Of a DNA stretch of 32,043 nucleotides, positions 23,450-31,610 are shown piece by piece. Below the pieces are notes generated by a model. That model worked only from the letters and a program-made list of their open reading frames with translations, was not told the DNA's origin and did not search any database. The stretch lies in assembly GCA_004555705.1 (NCBI GenBank), contig SFHI01000006.1, positions 1 through 32,043 of the forward strand, in the 5' to 3' direction. The first letter of the stretch is position 1. Every line of letters starts with the position of its first letter. The position numbers were made by a program, and so were the translations under genes. This stretch comes from Clostridiales bacterium. Lineage in GTDB: Bacteria; Bacillota; Clostridia; Oscillospirales; Oscillospiraceae.

Positions 23450-24480
23450 ACACGGTAACGGTCAGCGCCTCCAAAACCTACGACATTCTCATCGGAAGCG
23501 GCCTTCTGGAGCAACTGGGTCCCCGGGCCCGGGAGCTGGGGAAGGCGCAGACGGTCTGCCTGGTCAGTGAATCCACTGTGTATCCCCTCTTCGGGGAAAA
23601 GGCCGTCCATAGCCTGGAGGAAGCCGGCTTCAAGGTTGTTTCCTTCGTATTCCCCGCCGGGGAGGAAAGCAAAAACCCCGGAACCTATCTGGAGCTTCTG
23701 AATTTCCTGGCAGAGAACCGGCTTACCCGTTCCGACCTGATTGTGGCCCTGGGGGGCGGCGTCACCGGAGATTTGGCCGGTTTTGCGGCTGCCACCTACC
23801 TGCGCGGAATCCGCTTTATTCAGGTTCCCACCACGCTGCTGGCGGCTGTGGATTCCTCCGTAGGGGGGAAAACCGCCATCGACCTTCCCGCCGGGAAGAA
23901 TCTGGTGGGCGCTTTCTGCCAGCCCAGCCTGGTGCTGTGTGATACCGATACCCTGAATACCCTCCCCCGGGAAATCTTCCGGGACGGCTGTGCCGAGGTA
24001 ATCAAGTACGGAATCCTGTATGATCCCGCCCTTTTCTCCCACCTGGAGCAGCGTGGTTTGGATTTTGACCGGGAATATGTGATTACCCGCTGCGTGGAGC
24101 TGAAACGGGATGTGGTCATGGAGGATGAATTCGATACCGGAGCCAGGATGAAGCTGAATCTGGGGCACACCATCGGCCACGGTGTGGAGGCAAAGAGCAA
24201 TTTCACACTGTCCCACGGAAAAGCCGTCGCAATCGGCATTGCCATTGTCAGCCGTGCCTGCGGCTGCGCCGATACAACCCGGATTCTGGCGATTCTCCGG
24301 CAATTCGGACTTCCCACCTCCACTTCGGAGACCGCGGACGATATTCTTTCCTACGCCCTGTCGGATAAGAAACGTTCCGCCGATCAGGTGAATCTGATCC
24401 TTCCCAACGCCATTGGGGACTCCTCCATTGTCCCCACGCCTGTAGACCAACTTAAATCCTTTATTCAGGCAGGTCTGTAA
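23446..24480 (+). CDS. aroB: 3-dehydroquinate synthase
   Basis: Second shikimate step: cyclises DAHP to 3-dehydroquinate using NAD+ and a divalent metal. The 344 residues are of normal length. Seen: VFPAGEESKNPGTYLELLNFL, the NAD-binding DLIVALGGGVTGDLAGFAAATYLRG, VPTTLLAAVDSSVGGKTAIDLPAGKNLVG, the metal-ligand Glu in GCAEVIKYGIL and His residues in LNLGHTIGHGVEAKSNF and LSHGKAVAIG. The start overlaps the tyrA stop (ATGA). aroA follows after 2 bases. Confidence 0.97.
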   Translation: MNTVTVSASKTYDILIGSGLLEQLGPRARELGKAQTVCLVSESTVYPLFGEKAVHSLEEAGFKVVSFVFPAGEESKNPGTYLELLNFLAENRLTRSDLIVALGGGVTGDLAGFAAATYLRGIRFIQVPTTLLAAVDSSVGGKTAIDLPAGKNLVGAFCQPSLVLCDTDTLNTLPREIFRDGCAEVIKYGILYDPALFSHLEQRGLDFDREYVITRCVELKRDVVMEDEFDTGARMKLNLGHTIGHGVEAKSNFTLSHGKAVAIGIAIVSRACGCADTTRILAILRQFGLPTSTSETADDILSYALSDKKRSADQVNLILPNAIGDSSIVPTPVDQLKSFIQAGL

Positions 24481-24482
24481 TT

Positions 24483-25673
24483 ATGGACGTTACCATCAGC
24501 CCCCGCCGCCTGCGGGGAGAACTCACCGTAATTCCCTCAAAATCCCAAGCCCACCGGCTTTTGATCTGCGCGGCCTTCTCCGACAAGCCCACCCTTCTGC
24601 GTTGCTCCGAGACAAACAGGGACATCGAGGCCACGGCGGACTGCCTTGCCGCTCTGGGAGCCGGAATCAACCGGACGGATTCCGGCTATACCGTGTTTCC
24701 TGTTGAAACAGTTCCGGAACGCGCTGTCCTGAATTGCCGGGAAAGCGGCTCCACTCTGCGCTTTCTGCTTCCTGTGGCAGGAGCCCTTGGCGTGGATACT
24801 GTCTTTACCATGGAGGGCAGGCTTCCCCAGCGTCCCCTGTCCCCACTGTGGGAGGAAATGGAGCGGATGGGATGCTCTCTGTCCCGCCCCACGGCGGACA
24901 CCGTCCGCTGCACGGGGAAGCTGCGTCCCGGAACCTACTCCATTGACGGGGGCGTGTCCAGCCAGTATATTACCGGACTGCTTCTGGCCCTTTCCCTGCT
25001 GGAGGGGCCCAGCGTCCTGGAAATCACCGGAAGGGTGGAATCCAGGCCCTATATTGAATTGACTAAGGCAGCCATTTCCCTGTTCGGCGGCGACCCTGAG
25101 CATCCCGGTGAGCAGAAATTCCACTCCCCCGGCGAAGTCAGTGTGGAGGGGGACTGGAGCAACGGCGCGTTCTTTCTCGCTGCCAACGAGCTGGGCAGCC
25201 GGCTGAAGCTTCACGGTCTGGTCGCAGATTCTGCCCAGGGGGATCGGGCCATTCTGGAAATCCTGCCCCTGCTTCGAAACGGCAATCCCAGGATTTCTGC
25301 AGCGGATATCCCTGACCTGATCCCCGTCCTTTCCATAGTGGCCGCATGCAATCATGGTGCGGTCTTTACCGATATCCGCAGGCTTCGGATGAAAGAATCC
25401 GACCGGGTCGCCTCGGTCATTGCCATGCTGGAAGGCCTGGGCGGCCGGGCGGAGGCGGACGAAAACACCCTGACAATATTCCCCTCCGGACTCACCGGCG
25501 GCGTAGTGGACAGCTGCAACGACCACCGCATCGCCATGTCCGCAGCCATCGCAGCCACCGTTTGCACCGTCCCTGTAACCGTGCTGGGCGCCCAGTGCGT
25601 CAGCAAATCCTATCCCAGCTTCTGGGAGGAATACCGCCGATTGGGAGGTAATTATGAGCAGCACTTACGGTGA
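24483..25673 (+). CDS. aroA: 3-phosphoshikimate 1-carboxyvinyltransferase (EPSP synthase)
   Basis: Sixth shikimate step: transfers enolpyruvyl from PEP to shikimate 3-phosphate. At 396 residues it is shorter than the common 425-435. Motifs: IPSKSQAHRLLICAA (SKS), NCRESGSTLRFLLPVAGALG, GRLPQRPLSPL, DGGVSSQYITGLLLAL, LRMKESDRVASVIAMLEGLGG and CNDHRIAMSAAIA. The glycine-rich PEP site reads RESGSTLRF, not the enteric GNAGTAMR; such short divergent forms are common in Clostridia. It starts 2 bases after the aroB stop without a strong ribosome binding site, so coupling is likely, and its end overlaps aroC by 20 bases. Confidence 0.96.
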   Translation: MDVTISPRRLRGELTVIPSKSQAHRLLICAAFSDKPTLLRCSETNRDIEATADCLAALGAGINRTDSGYTVFPVETVPERAVLNCRESGSTLRFLLPVAGALGVDTVFTMEGRLPQRPLSPLWEEMERMGCSLSRPTADTVRCTGKLRPGTYSIDGGVSSQYITGLLLALSLLEGPSVLEITGRVESRPYIELTKAAISLFGGDPEHPGEQKFHSPGEVSVEGDWSNGAFFLAANELGSRLKLHGLVADSAQGDRAILEILPLLRNGNPRISAADIPDLIPVLSIVAACNHGAVFTDIRRLRMKESDRVASVIAMLEGLGGRAEADENTLTIFPSGLTGGVVDSCNDHRIAMSAAIAATVCTVPVTVLGAQCVSKSYPSFWEEYRRLGGNYEQHLR

Positions 25674-26745
25674 AAACCTGAAATTATCCATTTTCGGACA
25701 ATCCCACAGCCCTGCCATCGGCATGGTTCTGGACGGAATTCCCGCCGGACTTCCGGTGGATGCGGAGCGGCTTCAGGAATTTCTCAACCGCCGGGCCCCC
25801 GGTCAGAACGATTATTCCACCCCCCGTCGGGAGGAGGACCGCCCCGAGTTCCTGGGCGGCGTTCTGGATGGCTTTACCTGCGGCGCGCCCATTGCCGCAG
25901 TCATCCACAACCGGAATACCCGCTCCGGGGATTACGCCAACCTGAAGGATTGTCCCCGCCCCGGCCACGCGGACTACACCGCCCAGATCAAATACGGCGG
26001 CTTCCAGGACTACGCCGGCGGCGGCCACTTCTCCGGACGTCTTACCGCCCCGCTGTGCGTCGCAGGCGGCCTTTGTATCCAGTGGCTGGCGGAACGGGGC
26101 ATCCGAATCGGGGCCCGGATCGTTTCCATTGCCGGGGAGGCTGATGATGTCGATTTAGACCCGCTCAATCCCCAGCTGGACCTTATTGGGAAGGATTTTC
26201 CCGTGTTCTCCCCCGCCGCCGGCGAACGGATGCGCGCAAAAATCGCCCAGGCCCGTCTGGAGGGAGACAGCGTAGGCGGCATCATCGAGTGCTGCATCAC
26301 AGGACTTCCCGCCGGGCTGGGAGAACCCATGTTCGGCGGTGTGGAGAGCCGGATTGCCCAGATCGTCTATGGGGTTCCCGCGGTGAAGTCCGTGGACTTC
26401 GGCGCCGGGTACGCCGCGGCATATATGCGCGGAAGCCAGTGCAACGATGCCTACACCGTGGAAGATGGGCAAATCCGCACACTGACCAACAACTCCGGCG
26501 GCATCCTGGGGGGCATCACCAATGGAATGCCCGTAATTTTCCAGGCAGCCATCAAGCCCACCCCCTCCATTTCCCGCCCCCAGCAAAGCATTTCCCTGCC
26601 CCGGCGGCAGGTTCAGGAGCTGACCGTGAAGGGGCGGCATGACCCCTGCATCGTCCCCCGGGCCGTCCCCGTGATCGAGGCAGCCGCAGCCATTGCCATC
26701 TATGACATGATCCTGGGCAACACCCAGACAGACAGGAGGAAATAA
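25654..26745 (+). CDS. aroC: chorismate synthase
   Basis: Last common step: FMN-dependent trans-1,4-elimination of phosphate from EPSP to give chorismate. The 363 residues are normal. The first FMN motif reads FGQSHSPAIGMVLDGIPAG, where the textbook form has GESHG; the second reads RPGHADYTAQIKYGGFQDYAGGGHFSGRLTA, where many have RFSARET. TNNSGGILGGITNGMPVIFQAAIKPTPSI is canonical. The substitutions look like a lineage variant, not damage, since catalytic His residues and glycines remain. The ATG lies inside the aroA 3' end with GGGAGGT upstream. Confidence 0.95.
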   Translation: MSSTYGENLKLSIFGQSHSPAIGMVLDGIPAGLPVDAERLQEFLNRRAPGQNDYSTPRREEDRPEFLGGVLDGFTCGAPIAAVIHNRNTRSGDYANLKDCPRPGHADYTAQIKYGGFQDYAGGGHFSGRLTAPLCVAGGLCIQWLAERGIRIGARIVSIAGEADDVDLDPLNPQLDLIGKDFPVFSPAAGERMRAKIAQARLEGDSVGGIIECCITGLPAGLGEPMFGGVESRIAQIVYGVPAVKSVDFGAGYAAAYMRGSQCNDAYTVEDGQIRTLTNNSGGILGGITNGMPVIFQAAIKPTPSISRPQQSISLPRRQVQELTVKGRHDPCIVPRAVPVIEAAAAIAIYDMILGNTQTDRRK

Positions 26746-26748
26746 ACA

Positions 26749-27891
26749 ATGGATATCCAGGAACTTCGCGGACAGATCGACCTCATCGACGACGAACTGG
26801 TTCGTCTGTTCTGCCAGAGAATGAATGTGGCCGCTCAGATTGCCGACTATAAAAAAGAGCACGGCCTGCCCATTCTGGTGCCCAGCCGGGAGCGGGAAAA
26901 GCTGAAGGACGTCTCCCAGAAAGCCGGACCCGAGATGGAGAACTACACCCGGGTGCTGTACTCCATGCTCTTTGAGCTGAGCCGCAGCTACCAGAGCAAG
27001 CGCAGCGGCGAACAGAGCCCATTGTATCACACCATCAAGGATGCCATCGAGAATACCCCCAAGCTGTTCCCCCAGTCCCCCATGGTGGCCTGCCAGGGGG
27101 TGGAGGGCGCCTATTCCCAGATCGCCTGCGAAAAGATTTTCAAAAGCCCCTTTATCATGTACTTCAAGAATTTTGAATCGGTCTTTAACGCCATCGACCA
27201 GGGCCTGTGCCAGTACGGCATCCTCCCCATTGAAAATTCCACGGCGGGCTCCGTGAAGAAGGTCTACGATCTGATGATCTCCCACAATTTCTCCATCGTC
27301 CGCACCTTCCGGCTGAAAATCGACCACAATCTGCTTGCCAAGCCCGGCGTGAAGCTCAGCGAGATCAAGGAAATCTATTCCCACGAGCAGGCCCTGAACC
27401 AGTGCGGCGAGTTCCTGCAGAGTCTGCCCGGGGTGAACGTTGTCCCCGTGGCCAATACAGCCATAGCGGCGGAGATGGTAGCCTCCTCGGACCGGAGGGA
27501 TGTGGCCGCTCTTTCCAGCCGAGCCTGCGCGGAGCTTTATGGACTGGAAAACCTGGCTTCCTGTGTGCAGGACAAGGGGAACAACCGCACCCGTTTCATC
27601 TGCATCAGCAAGAAGCTGGAAATCTACCCCGGCTCCGACAAAACCAGCATCATGATGATCCTGAATCACCGTCCCGGCGCGCTGTATAAGGTGCTTGCCC
27701 GGATGTATACTTTGGGCATCAACGTGACAAAGCTGGAGTCCCGCCCCATCCCTGACCGGGAATTTGAGTTCATGTTCTACTTTGACCTGGAAACCTCCAT
27801 CTACTCCGAGGAATTTGTGCAGCTCATGTGCGAGCTGGATGAGCTCTGCGAGGAGTTCAAGTATCTGGGCAGCTATACCGAGGTGGTTTGA
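26749..27891 (+). CDS. pheA: bifunctional chorismate mutase/prephenate dehydratase (P-protein)
   Basis: A 380-residue fusion of three modules. Residues 1-88 are an AroQ-class chorismate mutase (LRGQIDLIDDELVRLFCQRM, then VPSREREKLKDV). About 105-285 is prephenate dehydratase (CQGVEGAYSQIACEKIF, PIENSTAGSVKKVYDLM, and the catalytic TRF within DKGNNRTRFICIS). About 295-380 is an ACT domain (HRPGALYKVLARMYTLGINVTKLESRPI), which binds Phe as feedback inhibitor. It commits chorismate to the Phe branch and also supplies prephenate to TyrA, as no separate mutase is seen. AGGAGG precedes the ATG at 26749. The stop overlaps the next start (TGATG). Confidence 0.97.
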   Translation: MDIQELRGQIDLIDDELVRLFCQRMNVAAQIADYKKEHGLPILVPSREREKLKDVSQKAGPEMENYTRVLYSMLFELSRSYQSKRSGEQSPLYHTIKDAIENTPKLFPQSPMVACQGVEGAYSQIACEKIFKSPFIMYFKNFESVFNAIDQGLCQYGILPIENSTAGSVKKVYDLMISHNFSIVRTFRLKIDHNLLAKPGVKLSEIKEIYSHEQALNQCGEFLQSLPGVNVVPVANTAIAAEMVASSDRRDVAALSSRACAELYGLENLASCVQDKGNNRTRFICISKKLEIYPGSDKTSIMMILNHRPGALYKVLARMYTLGINVTKLESRPIPDREFEFMFYFDLETSIYSEEFVQLMCELDELCEEFKYLGSYTEVV

Positions 27892-29117
27892 TGAAATGCG
27901 GATTGCTCGGAAGAAAGCTGGGGCACAGCTATTCTCCCCAAATCCATTCCATGCTGGGCTCCTATGACTACTGTCTTTTCGAAAAGGAGCCGGAGGAGCT
28001 GGAAGCCTTCCTCCGGTCCGGAGACTTTTCCGGGATCAACGTCACAATTCCCTATAAAAAAGCGGTCATTCCCTTTCTGGACGACCTCTCTCCAGTGGCC
28101 CGCCGGCTGGGCGCGGTAAATACCGTGGTGCGCAGACCCGACGGCACGCTTTTCGGGCACAATACGGACTACTTCGGGTTCCGCTCCCTGATCCTTCGGG
28201 CTGGAGCTCAAGTCTCCGGGAAAAAGGCCCTTGTGCTGGGCAGCGGCGGAGCCTCCAATACCGCCGTATCGGTTCTTCAGGAGTTGGGAGCCCGGGTGGT
28301 TGTGATTTCCCGCTCCGGTGAGAACAATTATGGCAACCTATATCTTCACGCGGACGCGTCCATCCTGGTCAACGCCACTCCGGTGGGAATGTATCCCGCA
28401 ACCGGCGTATCCCCCGTCCGCCTGGAGGATTTCCCCAAGTTGGAATGTGTGCTCGACGTGATCTACAATCCGGCAAGAACCAAGCTGCTGCTGGATGCCC
28501 AGCGTCTGGGCATTCCCTGCGCCAACGGACTGTGGATGCTGGTGGCCCAGGCCAAAGAGGCGGCGGAATATTTTACCGGAAATCCCATCCCGGATCATGT
28601 CATGGAGCCGATTTACAGGGAGCTCTCCCACCAGATGCAGAATATCATCCTCATTGGGATGCCCGGCTGCGGAAAGTCCACCATCGCCGCGCTGCTGGCT
28701 GAGACAACCGGCAGGAAAGCCGCCGATGCTGACGAGCTGGTCTGCCGCCTGGCGGGAATCTCCATCCCGGAAATCTTCGCCCGGGATGCGGAGGAGGGCT
28801 TCCGCGCCCTGGAAACCCAGGCTCTTGATGAACTTTGCAAGCAATCCGGCCTGGTGATCTCCACCGGAGGCGGCTGCGTGACCCGGCCGGAAAATCTTCC
28901 CCTGCTGCGTCAAAACGGCAGGGTGATCTGGCTGAAGCGGAATTTGGAGAAGCTCCCCACAGATGGCCGTCCCCTTTCTCAGGCCAACCGGCTCACTGAC
29001 CTCTATGCCCGCCGGGAGCCTCTGTACACCGCTTTTTCTGATGTTTCCATCGACAACAACGGCACTCCTCAGGACACCGCTGCCGCAATCATCCGCTATT
29101 GGGAGGAATCCGAATGA
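27891..29117 (+). CDS. aroEK: shikimate dehydrogenase-shikimate kinase fusion
   Basis: A single 408-residue chain joins steps four and five. Residues 1-240 are AroE: GLLGRKLGHSYSPQIHSML, GINVTIPYKKAVIPFLDDL (catalytic Lys), GAVNTVVRRPDGTLFGHNTDYFGF, the NADP loop VLGSGGASNTA with VISRSG, and ATPVGMYP. Residues from about 248 are AroK: Walker A GMPGCGKST, the shikimate-binding DADEL, VISTGGGCVTRPENLPLL and the lid arginines in DGRPLSQANRLTDLYARREPLY. The two domains are separated by only a few residues and share one frame without a stop, so the fusion is real. The start is the ATG in TGATG at the pheA stop; a TTG three bases earlier also reads in frame. It overlaps aroQ by ATGA. Confidence 0.94.
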   Translation: MKCGLLGRKLGHSYSPQIHSMLGSYDYCLFEKEPEELEAFLRSGDFSGINVTIPYKKAVIPFLDDLSPVARRLGAVNTVVRRPDGTLFGHNTDYFGFRSLILRAGAQVSGKKALVLGSGGASNTAVSVLQELGARVVVISRSGENNYGNLYLHADASILVNATPVGMYPATGVSPVRLEDFPKLECVLDVIYNPARTKLLLDAQRLGIPCANGLWMLVAQAKEAAEYFTGNPIPDHVMEPIYRELSHQMQNIILIGMPGCGKSTIAALLAETTGRKAADADELVCRLAGISIPEIFARDAEEGFRALETQALDELCKQSGLVISTGGGCVTRPENLPLLRQNGRVIWLKRNLEKLPTDGRPLSQANRLTDLYARREPLYTAFSDVSIDNNGTPQDTAAAIIRYWEESE

Positions 29118-29557
29118 AAATTCTGGTACTCAACGGCCCGAACCTGAATATGCTGGGCATTCGGGAACCGGGCATCTATGGAACAAACTCCTTTTCAGAC
29201 CTGCTGAACCTGCTGGAAAAAACTGCCTGGGAAGAACATATCGAAATCGAGCAATACCAGTCCAATCACGAAGGCTGCCTGGTTGACAGGATTCAGGAAG
29301 CCTACGGCCGCGTGGACGGAATCGTCATCAATCCAGCTGCCTACACCCACACCAGCGTGGCGATTCTGGACGCGCTGAAGGCAGTATCCATCCCCGCTGT
29401 GGAGGTCCATATCTCGGATGTGGATTCCCGGGAGCCCTTCCGCCAGATTTCCTACGCAGGTCTTGCCTGCGTCAAGACCATCAAAGGCCAGGGTCTGGAC
29501 GGGTATCGTCAGGCAATTCTTTTTCTCAAGGACTACCTATCGAACCAAAAAGCATAA
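29114..29557 (+). CDS. aroQ: 3-dehydroquinate dehydratase, type II
   Basis: Third shikimate step, dehydration of 3-dehydroquinate by the dodecameric type II enzyme. The 147 residues are typical. NGPNLNMLGIREPGIYG carries the catalytic Tyr; also present are YQSNHEGCLVDRIQEA, GIVINPAAYTHTSVAILDAL and the catalytic His in VEVHISDVDSREPFRQISY. The ATG at 29114 overlaps the aroEK stop; five upstream in-frame codons lie inside aroEK. It is the last gene of the operon, 9 bases before a strong terminator. Confidence 0.97.
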   Translation: MKILVLNGPNLNMLGIREPGIYGTNSFSDLLNLLEKTAWEEHIEIEQYQSNHEGCLVDRIQEAYGRVDGIVINPAAYTHTSVAILDALKAVSIPAVEVHISDVDSREPFRQISYAGLACVKTIKGQGLDGYRQAILFLKDYLSNQKA

Positions 29558-29566
29558 AAGCCAGAA

Positions 29567-29602
29567 AAATCCGGGGTTTCCTGCAGCGGAAATCCCGGAT
29601 TT
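29567..29602. terminator. bidirectional terminator of the aro operon and the GtrA unit
   Basis: A 15-bp stem (29567-29581 and 29588-29602, one G-T wobble) with a 6-base loop. The plus strand continues CATATTATTTTTT; the minus strand continues into TTC after a stem-end ATTTT. It serves aroQ on one side and the GtrA-like gene on the other. Confidence 0.9.
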
Positions 29603-29606
29603 CATA

Positions 29607-30023
29607 TTATTTTTTCTTCCGAAAAACCAGCAGCTTGCTTCCCACATAGTTCAGCACCACCACCAGCACGCTGGTAAAAATTTTCCAGATAACGCTGTTC
29701 CAGTGAAGCAGGTCAACCGTCACAAACAGAATCGCCGATTCCAGTGCCCCGGAGCCAATCCGGCATCCGAAAAATTTGACCGCCTCCGGCACCACGGTTT
29801 TCATAGACCAGTCCCTGCTGCGGAACACAAAGGGTTTATTGGTCAGATAGGCGAACAGAACACTGACTACCCATGCCAGAATGTTGCTCACGGAGGCGGG
29901 AAGCCCCGCATAACAGCAGGGAAAGTACACGATGTAATTCACCAGGGTCGTCAGCACCCCGAAAACCAGATACAACAGGATGTCACGGTTCTTTTGGATC
30001 AGTTCACGGATTCGCTTCATCAT
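29607..30023 (-). CDS. GtrA-like family membrane protein
   Basis: About 138 residues with four transmembrane helices. LLYLVFGVLTTLVNYIVYFP opens the GtrA/DPMS pattern (FGxxTTLVNY), SNILAWVVSVLFAYLTNKPFVF is its second signature (YxxNKxFVF), and LNYVGSKLLVFRKKK closes it. Family members are thought to help flip lipid-linked sugars for surface polysaccharide decoration. No glycosyltransferase lies beside it here, so its partner is unknown. The start is taken at 30023; ATG codons at 30023 and 30020 are adjacent and neither has a close ribosome binding site (AAAGAGGG is 14 bases up). It follows the LUD gene by 26 bases. Confidence 0.88.
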   Translation of the reverse strand: MMKRIRELIQKNRDILLYLVFGVLTTLVNYIVYFPCCYAGLPASVSNILAWVVSVLFAYLTNKPFVFRSRDWSMKTVVPEAVKFFGCRIGSGALESAILFVTVDLLHWNSVIWKIFTSVLVVVLNYVGSKLLVFRKKK

Positions 30024-30049
30024 AACTTGCTTTGGTTCCCTCTTTCCGG

Positions 30050-30688
30050 TTACAGTCCCAGGTCCTCTCCCACAAGGATGAATTTGATTCTCCCTGCCGG
30101 ACGGCAGTGTCTGGTAATCAGGATTTGGTTGCAGATGCAGCCCTCGGCTTTGCAGTCGACGCAGACGCCGGTTTCCACGCATCCCGTTACCGCGCCGAAC
30201 CGCTGCTTATTCATGGGCGCGGCAACCGTTCTCGCCCGGGTAACGGCATCCTCCAGGGTGTCCATAACCTTGTTCATTCCGGCTACCACAATCACCGACT
30301 CCGGCCCGTACACAATGGCAGCCACCCGGTTTCCGTTCCCGTCAATATTCACCATCTGGCCGTCCAGGCTCAGGGCGTTGGCTCCCGAAAGGAAAACCTG
30401 GGCTGTCAGGCACTCCCGTGTGATCCGTTCCCGGTCCTGGGGCGACTGGGCCGCCTCCCGGTCAATTGCCCGGTAATCGCCGGAACGCACCGCATCCAGC
30501 AGTCCGATCTGCTGGGCAGACATGGCCCCGCCCCAGCCGACGCTGGCGCCCTTGGGAATCAGCTCCAGCGCTTTCTCCAGCGCGGAAGCCGAATCCGGGC
30601 AGAAATACGCCTCAAAATGGCGGCTGCGCAGATTCTTCACCAGAATCTGACCGCGCTTGCTGTAACATACTTTTCTGGGATCCTCCAT
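30050..30688 (-). CDS. LUD-domain (LutC-like) protein
   Basis: A 212-residue cytosolic protein of the lactate-utilisation/DUF162 superfamily. Seen: FEAYFCPDSASALEKALELIPKGASVGWGGAMS (the VgxGGS-like start of the LUD fold), FLSGANALSLDGQMVNIDGNGNRVAAIVYGP, and the C-terminal cysteine cluster TGVCVDCKAEGCICN after RARTVAAPMNKQRF. This Cys-containing single-domain form is abundant in gut Clostridia, where no lutA/lutB partner is present, as here; its reaction is unknown. AAAGGAGG precedes the ATG at 30688. It is the middle gene of a minus-strand trio, 31 bases after the phosphatase gene. Confidence 0.9.
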   Translation of the reverse strand: MEDPRKVCYSKRGQILVKNLRSRHFEAYFCPDSASALEKALELIPKGASVGWGGAMSAQQIGLLDAVRSGDYRAIDREAAQSPQDRERITRECLTAQVFLSGANALSLDGQMVNIDGNGNRVAAIVYGPESVIVVAGMNKVMDTLEDAVTRARTVAAPMNKQRFGAVTGCVETGVCVDCKAEGCICNQILITRHCRPAGRIKFILVGEDLGL

Positions 30689-30719
30689 TGGTATTTCCTC
30701 CTTTTATCTGTCTCACGGG

Positions 30720-31316
30720 TCAGTGCTTCCGGAACCACCAGAGGCTGTCTTTCTCCATCCTGCTTTCAATCCGACGCACAACCCGGTAGCGTCCCGTCCC
30801 TTCCTCCCGATCATTCACCTCGACCTGGAGAAATCCGCTGTAATCCGGCGCGGGAGCGCCGAGAAACAGCTCCATCACATCTGCGTGGGTTACGATCACC
30901 GCGTCTCCCCGGCAGCTTTTGCGAACGAACTCCACCGCCCGGGAAAACCGGGCTTTCCCATCCTCCAGTGCCTCTCCTCCCGGCGGAACCAGCATGGCCC
31001 TTCTCTGGGACAGCGCATAGAGGTCCGGATAACGGGTTCGGATCAGGCTATAGGATTTACCGTCAAAGATTCCCATATCCCGCTCCCGAAGGTCATCCAG
31101 AATCGCAATCATTCTCCCGAAATGGCGGGCAGTTTCCACAGCCTGCCGTCTGGGACTGGAAAAAACGGAGACCTCCATTCCGAAAAACAGAGCAGCCGTT
31201 TCATGGGACTGCTGCACCCCGGCAACGCTCAGCGGGAGCTCCTCCGATCCCAGACAGACAGTGTCTCCTTCCGGGAAATCCGGTTCACCATGGCGCATAA
31301 AGTAAAACGATCTCAT
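30720..31316 (-). CDS. histidine phosphatase family protein
   Basis: A 198-residue member of the phosphoglycerate mutase/alpha-ribazole phosphatase superfamily. The phospho-accepting His is in the N-terminal FYFMRHGEPDF (RHG); further active-site residues are in VFSSPRRQAVETARHFG (Arg), LRERDMGIFDGKSY (Glu) and VIVTHADVMELFL (His). It hydrolyses a phosphomonoester; CobC-like and small-metabolite substrates are both possible, and no cobalamin genes are nearby. The start is set at 31316, just before the RHG strand, with GGGGGA upstream; the in-frame extension to 31370 runs through the promoter -10. First gene of the trio. Confidence 0.88.
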   Translation of the reverse strand: MRSFYFMRHGEPDFPEGDTVCLGSEELPLSVAGVQQSHETAALFFGMEVSVFSSPRRQAVETARHFGRMIAILDDLRERDMGIFDGKSYSLIRTRYPDLYALSQRRAMLVPPGGEALEDGKARFSRAVEFVRKSCRGDAVIVTHADVMELFLGAPAPDYSGFLQVEVNDREEGTGRYRVVRRIESRMEKDSLWWFRKH

Positions 31317-31365
31317 GGAATCCCCCGCATCTTTCTTTGATTTTGAAATATGGAGCTTTTTTACT

Positions 31366-31394
31366 ATCATAACTGATTTGCGGCAGTTTGTAAA
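31366..31394 (-). promoter_or_regulatory. promoter of the phosphatase-LUD-GtrA unit
   Basis: On the minus strand TTTACA (31394-31389), 17 bases, TATGAT (31371-31366). It is the only good promoter upstream of the three genes. Confidence 0.72.
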
Positions 31395-31400
31395 GGAAAA

Positions 31401-31481
31401 TCACCGCTCACTGGGTCCCCCGTCGTTCTCATCGAAAATCAGGTCGTCCAAATCCATCCCCGCTTCCCCATTCTGACACAT
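31401..31481 (-). CDS. possible 26-residue acidic peptide
   Basis: A short minus-strand ORF whose ATG at 31481 is preceded by AAGGGGGTGGGGA. The product is acidic (MDLDDLIFDENDGG core). A TATACT (31518-31513) upstream lacks a convincing -35. It lies between two better supported promoters. Coding status is uncertain; no family is recognised. Confidence 0.3.
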   Translation of the reverse strand: MCQNGEAGMDLDDLIFDENDGGPSER

Positions 31482-31550
31482 TTCCCCACCCCCTTGTAAA
31501 CAATCCAGAACAGTATATTCCGGACACAATAAAAAATGTGCCGTATTTTC

Positions 31551-31579
31551 TTGACAGCTACAAAAAAATTGGTTACAAT
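31551..31579 (+). promoter_or_regulatory. near-consensus promoter driving the tRNA-like array
   Basis: TTGACA (31551-31556), exactly 17 bases, TACAAT (31574-31579). Transcription would start near 31586 and run into the tRNA-like units. No plus-strand protein gene follows in the window, which suggests a non-coding transcript. Dyads CGGACACA/TGTGCCG (31521-31543) and TTCCGGAA (31594-31601) flank it. Confidence 0.8.
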
Positions 31580-31610
31580 AACTCGTGTCCTGTTTCCGGA
31601 ACAATCCCAT

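Noticed and set aside
26155..27669. 504-residue minus-strand open frame
   Set aside because: Antisense to aroC and pheA, both of which have full conserved motifs; a shadow frame.
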